Part shown: positions 1 to 3,329 of the stretch, in pieces
How positions within the stretch are numbered: the stretch's first letter is position 1
Layout of the letters: each line of letters begins with the position of its first letter
Assembly (NCBI GenBank): GCA_003696465.1
Contig: RFHG01000200.1
Span: 1-5,042, forward strand
From: Gammaproteobacteria bacterium
Lineage (GTDB): Bacteria > Pseudomonadota > Gammaproteobacteria > J044
DNA length: 5,042 nt
Direction: 5' to 3'
Notes under the pieces: model-generated
Database searches by the model: none
What the model was told of the DNA's origin: nothing
What the model saw: only the letters and a program-made list of their open reading frames with translations
Position numbers and translations under genes: made by a program

Positions 1-1554
1 CCGCCCCCGCTGCTGGAGGTGCGCGGCGAGGTCTTCATGACCCACAAGGGCTTCGAGGAACTGAACCGACGGCAGCGGGAGAAGGGAGAAAAAACCTTTG
101 CCAACCCGCGCAACGCGGCCGCCGGCAGCCTGCGTCAGCTCGACCCGCGGGTGACGGCGGAGCGGCCGCTCTCCTTCTATGCCTATGCATGGGGAGAGGT
201 ACAGGGCTGGACGCTCCCCGAAACCCACTACGAGGTGCTGCAGCATTTTCGAACCCTCGGCCTGCCGGTCAGCGCTCTGATTCGTCTGGTCGAGGATGCC
301 GATGGCTGCCTGGCCTATTACGAGGAAATGGGGCAGAAACGCCCGAACCTGCCATTCGATATCGATGGTGTGGTGTACAAGGTCAACCGGCTCGACTGGC
401 AGGAGCAGCTTGGATTCGTGTCCAGGGCGCCCCGGTGGGCTATTGCCCACAAGTTCCCCGCACAGGAGGAAATGACCCGCTTGCTGGCCGTCGACTGGCA
501 GGTGGGGCGCACTGGTGCCCTGACGCCTGTTGCCCGGCTCGAGCCCGTGTTCGTGGGGGGCGCAACGGTGCGCAATGCCACCCTGCACAACATGGACGAG
601 ATCGAGCGCAAGGATATCCGTATTGGAGACTGGGTGATCGTGCGCCGTGCCGGAGACGTGATCCCCGAGGTGGTCGGGGTGGTCAAGTCAAAGCGCACGG
701 GGAAGGAACGGCGCATCGGGCTGCCCAGGCGCTGCCCGGTCTGCGGTTCGGAGGTGATTCGTCCCGAAGGGGAGGCCATTGCCCGTTGCACGGGCGGTCT
801 GTATTGCCCCGCCCAGCGCAAGGAGGCCATCAAGCATTTTGCCTCCCGCAAGGCGATGGATATCGAGGGGCTGGGGGACAAGCTGGTGGATCAGCTGGTG
901 GACAAGGGGCTGGTCGAGCACGTGGATGACCTCTACCGACTCACCGTGGACCAGCTCAAGGGACTGGAGCGCATGGGGGAGAAGTCGGCCCGCAACCTGG
1001 TCGAGGCCATTGAACGCAGCAAGGAAACCACGCTGGCGAGATTCATCTTCGCGCTCGGCATCCGCGAAGTGGGCGAGGCCACGGCAAAACTGCTGGCCGA
1101 ACACTTCTGCTCGCTGGAGGCCCTGATGAAGGCCGATCAGGAGGCATTGGAGGCAATCCCGGACATCGGCCCCGTGGTCGCCTCCTACATCGTTTCCTTC
1201 TTCAAGCAGAAACACAACCGCGAGGTCATCGACAAGCTGCTCGAGGCCGGCATCCACTGGCCCGACCCCTGTGCCAACCGTCCTGCCGAACAGCCGCTTT
1301 CCGGCATGACTTTCGTGCTCACGGGTGCCCTGTCCCGCTACACCCGGGACGAGGCCAGGGCCAGGCTGGAAGCCCTGGGAGCCAGGGTAAGCGGATCGGT
1401 ATCGAAACGGACGACAGCCGTGATCGCCGGGGCTGACCCGGGCTCCAAGCTGGCCAAGGCCGAGACACTGGGGGTGCCGGTGCTGGGCGAAGAGGATTTC
1501 GAGGCGCTGCTCGAGGGAAGGCTGCCGACTGCATTGCAGGACGGGCAGGCTTGA
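1..1554 (+). CDS. ligA: NAD-dependent DNA ligase LigA, 5' end cut by window edge
   Basis: LigA seals nicks in duplex DNA using NAD+ during replication and repair in the cytoplasm. The reading frame is open from base 1 (PPPLLEVRGEVF...), so the GTG at 19 is internal. Relative to E. coli LigA (about 671 aa), roughly 165 N-terminal residues are missing, including domain Ia and the adenylated-lysine motif KxDG. What remains, in order: the rest of the adenylation domain (to about 470), with ANPRNAAAGSLRQLDP, motif DGVVYKVN (364-387) and HKFPA (Lys codon 451-453); the OB fold (about 475-720, with VGRTG); a C4 zinc finger with Cys codons at 733, 742, 787 and 805, spacing CX2CX14CX5C as in E. coli; helix-hairpin-helix repeats (about 830-1215, GLGDK, RMGEKSA, PDIGP); and a C-terminal BRCT domain (about 1297-1535). 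No frameshift is seen. The C-terminus is complete and ends in TGA. In gammaproteobacteria zipA often lies upstream, which cannot be checked here. Confidence 0.97.
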   Translation, partial: PPPLLEVRGEVFMTHKGFEELNRRQREKGEKTFANPRNAAAGSLRQLDPRVTAERPLSFYAYAWGEVQGWTLPETHYEVLQHFRTLGLPVSALIRLVEDADGCLAYYEEMGQKRPNLPFDIDGVVYKVNRLDWQEQLGFVSRAPRWAIAHKFPAQEEMTRLLAVDWQVGRTGALTPVARLEPVFVGGATVRNATLHNMDEIERKDIRIGDWVIVRRAGDVIPEVVGVVKSKRTGKERRIGLPRRCPVCGSEVIRPEGEAIARCTGGLYCPAQRKEAIKHFASRKAMDIEGLGDKLVDQLVDKGLVEHVDDLYRLTVDQLKGLERMGEKSARNLVEAIERSKETTLARFIFALGIREVGEATAKLLAEHFCSLEALMKADQEALEAIPDIGPVVASYIVSFFKQKHNREVIDKLLEAGIHWPDPCANRPAEQPLSGMTFVLTGALSRYTRDEARARLEALGARVSGSVSKRTTAVIAGADPGSKLAKAETLGVPVLGEEDFEALLEGRLPTALQDGQA

Positions 1555-1579
1555 AAGGGCCCGTCGGGGCGCGTATTCC
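1550..1579 (+). promoter_or_regulatory. possible sigma70-type promoter for the dksA-like gene
   Basis: TTGAAA (1551-1556, overlapping the ligA stop codon) is followed after exactly 17 nt by TATTCC (1574-1579). The -35 matches the consensus at 5 of 6 positions, the -10 at only 3 of 6. A transcript would start near 1586, about 25 nt before the ATG at 1612. The layout is the same as the two candidates further right (2004-2033, 2412-2441). The gene may instead be read through from ligA, because no clear terminator lies between them. Confidence 0.35.
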
Positions 1580-1611
1580 GTTACTGATCACCACTTTGGG
1601 GAGACACGAAC

Positions 1612-1956
1612 ATGAGCGATACCGAACAGCTCCGTCAGCAACTGCTGCAACAGCTCGATGAATTGCGCACGCGACTGGAGCGCATCCGGCAGACCAAGGG
1701 GCAGGCGCTGGACAAGGATGCAGAAGAGCAGGCACTGGAACTCGAGAATTCCGAGGTAGAGGACGACATCGAGGCGGTTACCCTGGCCGAGATCGACCAG
1801 ATCGAACGCGTCCTTGCGCGGATCGATGGGGGCGAATACGGCATTTGCGTCGATTGTGGCGGTCCCGTGGGAGATGAGCGACTGAAGGCCAATCCGCTGG
1901 CCCTCCGTTGCATCGAGTGCGAGGAGATCTGGGAGCGCAAGCAGGCCGGACTGTAA
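1612..1956 (+). CDS. DksA/TraR-family C4 zinc-finger protein (short DksA-like)
   Basis: DksA/TraR proteins enter the secondary channel of RNA polymerase and change initiation, in DksA together with ppGpp. This 114-aa protein is shorter than E. coli DksA (151 aa) but longer than TraR (73 aa). Two long charged helices (about 2-29 and 36-72) could form the coiled coil. A C4 zinc finger follows with Cys79, Cys82, Cys100 and Cys103 (CX2CX17CX2C), in YGICVDCGGP and LRCIECEEIWER. At the expected coiled-coil tip the sequence is DAEEQA (residues 36-41), matching the DksA signature DxxDxA except that the second Asp is Glu. The segment EEQALELENSEV resembles a widespread group of short DksA-like proteins whose role is mostly unknown. 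The ATG is supported by GGGGAG (1598-1603), 8 nt upstream. Family assignment is firm; action as a true DksA or a ppGpp-dependent regulator is inference, so no symbol is given. Confidence 0.9.
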   Translation: MSDTEQLRQQLLQQLDELRTRLERIRQTKGQALDKDAEEQALELENSEVEDDIEAVTLAEIDQIERVLARIDGGEYGICVDCGGPVGDERLKANPLALRCIECEEIWERKQAGL

Positions 1957-2003
1957 CGGGGAAGGCCGGATGCACTGTCAACTCCTTGATCATCATGGGG
2001 TTT

Positions 2004-2033
2004 CTTGAAGCTGCACTGGTCAGGCCCTATATA
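2004..2033 (+). promoter_or_regulatory. promoter of the 70-aa protein gene (sigma70-like, possibly sigma32-like)
   Basis: TTGAAG (2005-2010), a 17-nt spacer and TATATA (2028-2033) form the best sigma70-like promoter in the window (4/6 and 4/6). The predicted start is near 2040, giving a leader of about 68 nt. The same region also fits the RpoH (sigma32) pattern: CTTGAAG (2004-2010) and CCCTATATA (2025-2033), which matches CCCCATTTA at 7 of 9 positions, with 15 nt between CTTGAA and that element. An 8-bp palindrome CCGATCGG (2035-2042) lies across the predicted start site and could be an operator or chance. Sequence inspection alone cannot decide between the sigma factors. Confidence 0.55.
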
Positions 2034-2043
2034 TCCGATCGGG

Positions 2044-2072
2044 TCCGGATGCCGGGTTGCCCGGTGTCCGGG
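2044..2072 (+). promoter_or_regulatory. 5'-leader stem-loop upstream of the 70-aa protein gene
   Basis: The arms TCCGGATGCCGGG (2044-2056) and CCCGGTGTCCGGG (2060-2072) pair over 13 positions with a UUG loop. Ten pairs are Watson-Crick and three are G-U wobbles that form only in the + strand transcript. No T-run follows, so a classical terminator of the upstream gene is unlikely. If transcription starts near 2040, the stem begins about 4 nt from the 5' end of the mRNA and ends 23 nt before the Shine-Dalgarno, which fits an mRNA-stabilising 5' stem. The role is inferred. Confidence 0.5.
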
Positions 2073-2107
2073 ATGAATCCATCCGCCATAAATTCAGGAG
2101 AGGAATC

Positions 2108-2320
2108 ATGTCGACCGGAACCTACAAGACCAAGGGTAACCCTCTGTTCAAGAAGGACGACGACCCCGGCTACCGCGTGGCCTGGAAACACAAGTATCAC
2201 TTCCAGAAGGGGCATTTCGACGAGGAAATGACCTATGGCGAGGCCAAGAAGAAGGCCGAGGAGCTGGCTGCAAAGGAGCCGGAGAAGACCTTCTGGCCCG
2301 AACTCATCATGACCATGTGA
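2108..2320 (+). CDS. unrecognised small protein, 70 aa
   Basis: I do not recognise this protein. The ATG at 2108 has a strong AGGAG (2096-2100) 7 nt upstream. A longer reading from 2057 in the same frame would run through the leader stem-loop and is not preferred. The product is highly charged (12 Lys, 1 Arg, 4 Asp, 8 Glu) and rich in aromatics (Tyr 6, 22, 30, 43; Phe 14, 32, 37, 62; Trp 26, 63), with three His and no Cys. There is no signal peptide or membrane segment, so it is probably cytoplasmic. The first 40 residues look like short beta strands (YRVAWKHKYHF); residues 44-58 (GEAKKKAEELAAKEP) should form an amphipathic helix, giving a possible compact beta-beta-alpha fold. It has its own promoter candidate and a strong terminator-like stem 18 nt after the stop, so it is probably transcribed alone. 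Its good ribosome site, insulated unit and normal codon use argue for a real gene. Confidence 0.8.
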   Translation: MSTGTYKTKGNPLFKKDDDPGYRVAWKHKYHFQKGHFDEEMTYGEAKKKAEELAAKEPEKTFWPELIMTM

Positions 2321-2338
2321 ATTTGGTCATATCAGACC

Positions 2339-2372
2339 ATACAGAAGGGCGCCAACGGGCGCCCTTCTGTAT
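2339..2372 (+). terminator. strong stem-loop, probable intrinsic terminator
   Basis: A perfect 15-bp inverted repeat, ATACAGAAGGGCGCC (2339-2353) and GGCGCCCTTCTGTAT (2358-2372), encloses a 4-nt loop, AACG. It starts 18 nt after the stop codon of the 70-aa gene. The following T-run is poor (ATTTCGG), so termination may be incomplete or the stem may mainly protect the 3' end. It separates the 70-aa gene from the DsrC-like gene. Confidence 0.75.
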
Positions 2373-2411
2373 TTCGGAACGACCCGGGGACGATGGAAAA
2401 ACTCCTGGCTG

Positions 2412-2441
2412 CTTGAAGTTGTTGCGTGTGAGCACTACACA
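2412..2441 (+). promoter_or_regulatory. possible promoter of the DsrC-like gene
   Basis: TTGAAG (2413-2418) and TACACA (2436-2441) are 17 nt apart, the same layout as the candidates at 1550 and 2004. The -35 is fair (4/6); the -10 is weak (3/6, without the final T), so an activator might be needed. The start would be near 2448, with a leader of about 31 nt. Its place after a terminator-like stem and before a gene with a strong ribosome site makes a promoter here likely even if the exact boxes are wrong. Confidence 0.35.
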
Positions 2442-2461
2442 AGGGGTAGACAACAAGCAAG
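2412..2461. repeat. interrupted inverted repeat spanning the DsrC-like promoter region
   Basis: The left side, CTTG (2412-2415) and TTGTTG (2419-2424), is mirrored by CAACAA (2451-2456) and CAAG (2458-2461). Inside lies a smaller repeat, GTGT (2426-2429) and ACAC (2437-2440). The left half overlaps the putative -35 and the right half lies just past the predicted start. This is the layout of an operator pair or DNA-level control site. The arms are short and imperfect, so chance remains possible. Confidence 0.35.
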
Positions 2462-2478
2462 ACAGGAGGAAGCACATC

Positions 2479-2835
2479 ATGACCCGAATGACGGAACTGC
2501 ACGCTGATGCATTCGACGAGTATGGCTTCCTGAAAGACCCGGAGCGATGGGACAGGGAGCTGGCAGGGGATCTGGCGGAAAAGCTCGGTGTTGGGCCGCT
2601 CGGCGATGAGCACTGGGCGCTCATCGACTATGTGCGCGAGCGCTGGCTGAAGCACCAGGCGATCGAACCCAACCAGGTGGCCTGCGCGCACCTGGAGCTC
2701 GAGGATCACTGCGTCTGGCGACTCTTCGGCGGCCCGGTGGAGCTGTGGAAGGTAGCCGGGCTGCCGTACCCTGGAACCGAGGCTTACACCTACATGGAGA
2801 ACGAGGAGCCGCCCGTATCCCAGGCTGCGGGTTAG
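2479..2835 (+). CDS. DsrC/TusE-family protein lacking both C-terminal redox cysteines
   Basis: DsrC and TusE carry sulfur as a persulfide on a penultimate C-terminal cysteine; DsrC has a second one ten residues earlier (CX10C). This 118-aa protein has the family layout: an N-terminal EYGFLKDPERWDRELA (14-29), a helical GDEHWALIDYVRERWLKHQ (42-60), and VWRLFGGP (79-86) followed by KVAGLPYPG (91-99), compare TusE KIAGLPKP. At the two cysteine positions it has Trp90 and Glu101. They are eleven residues apart, exactly the family spacing, so the loss is substitution rather than misalignment. The stretch between PN (64-65) and VWRLF is about 8 residues shorter than in E. coli TusE, and the tail runs 17 residues beyond Glu101 instead of ending near it. 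Cys69 and Cys78 remain elsewhere. The start has AGGAGGA (2464-2470) 8 nt upstream; a longer reading from 2317 would translate the terminator stem and is rejected. A regulatory or binding role, as proposed for cysteine-less members (called RspA, as I recall), is inference. Confidence 0.88.
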   Translation: MTRMTELHADAFDEYGFLKDPERWDRELAGDLAEKLGVGPLGDEHWALIDYVRERWLKHQAIEPNQVACAHLELEDHCVWRLFGGPVELWKVAGLPYPGTEAYTYMENEEPPVSQAAG

Positions 2836-2843
2836 GCCGGCGC

Positions 2844-3329
2844 TTATTCTTCCTGGCGTACCGCCATGCCCCTGCGGATGGCGGTGACGACTTCCTTTTC
2901 GATTTCCTGCGCCACTTCGCGGGCCTTGCCAGTGCGGGCGATGGCGGTGGGCCGTGCGAACAGGGCCGTGGAGCGGCCATCCTTTTCGATCAGGGTCATG
3001 TGCAGGGGGCACAGCGCCAGCATGTGCGGGTCGGCATTGCCCACCCGATTGGCATACCAGCCGTTGCAAAAGACCATGGAGCGGATGGCTGAAAGCCCGT
3101 TGCGGTTGTAGTCTTTTCCCCAGCGGTTGGCAAAACGGGCGAGGTTGCGGCCGATGTCGGCCTCGAACACGACATAGAACCCGGCGTCTTCCAGGGCCTT
3201 GTAGACAGCGGGGTAGGCCTGGTCGATGGGTTCGTTCGCCGTGAGCGTGAAAACGGTGTCGGATTGTGCCGTAGCCAGAACCGGCTGCAGTAGCAGCAGG
3301 GCCAGAACTGCTTGGATCAGGTGTTTCAT
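2844..3329 (-). CDS. secreted DUF302-family protein
   Basis: This is a 161-aa protein with a signal peptide: MKH, a hydrophobic core of residues 4-18, and a likely cut after Ala21 (ATA|QS), so it is probably periplasmic. The mature part fits DUF302: a first strand and helix (TVFTLTANEPIDQAYPAVYKAL), GFYVVFEADIGRNL (50-63), the family-like MVFCNGWYANRVGNADPHML (85-104) and LCPLHMTLIEKDGR (106-119). Cys88 and Cys107 lie at places where the family often has cysteine and could form a disulfide in the periplasm. DUF302 has no established biochemical function. The ATG overlaps the stop of the upstream RND gene as ATGA, with GGGAG (+ strand 3339-3343) 9 nt before it, so translation is probably coupled. 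This suggests an accessory role near the pump, which is inference. The gene ends 8 bp from the stop of the convergent DsrC-like gene. Confidence 0.88.
   Translation of the reverse strand: MKHLIQAVLALLLLQPVLATAQSDTVFTLTANEPIDQAYPAVYKALEDAGFYVVFEADIGRNLARFANRWGKDYNRNGLSAIRSMVFCNGWYANRVGNADPHMLALCPLHMTLIEKDGRSTALFARPTAIARTGKAREVAQEIEKEVVTAIRRGMAVRQEE
2860..2885. repeat. 8-bp inverted repeat near the convergent gene ends
   Basis: ACCGCCAT (2860-2867) and ATGGCGGT (2878-2885) are perfectly complementary around a 10-nt loop, inside the last codons of the DUF302 gene and 25 nt after the DsrC-like stop. It could help end transcription of the + strand unit. No T-run directly follows on either strand (TTCCTTTTC begins a few bases further on the + strand), so it is not called a terminator. 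Confidence 0.35.

Noticed and set aside
318..1257. Long open frames on the - strand and in another + frame inside ligA
   Set aside because: LigA is intact and conserved over the whole stretch. The alternative products show no recognisable domain and have biased composition typical of shadow frames.
1557..1570. Stem GCCC/GGGC after ligA as a terminator
   Set aside because: The stem is only 4 bp, with no T-run. It is too weak to call.
1984..1998. Palindromic TGATCATCA region as a terminator of the DksA-like gene
   Set aside because: The possible stem has almost no loop and no T-run.
1908..2231. 107-aa + frame across the gap between the DksA-like and 70-aa genes
   Set aside because: It overlaps both genes out of frame, lacks a ribosome site and crosses the promoter and leader stem.
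2317..2478. N-terminal extension of the DsrC-like protein from the GTG at 2317
   Set aside because: It would start within the stop region of the 70-aa gene and read through the terminator stem. The ATG at 2479 has AGGAGGA at ideal distance and fits the family N-terminus.
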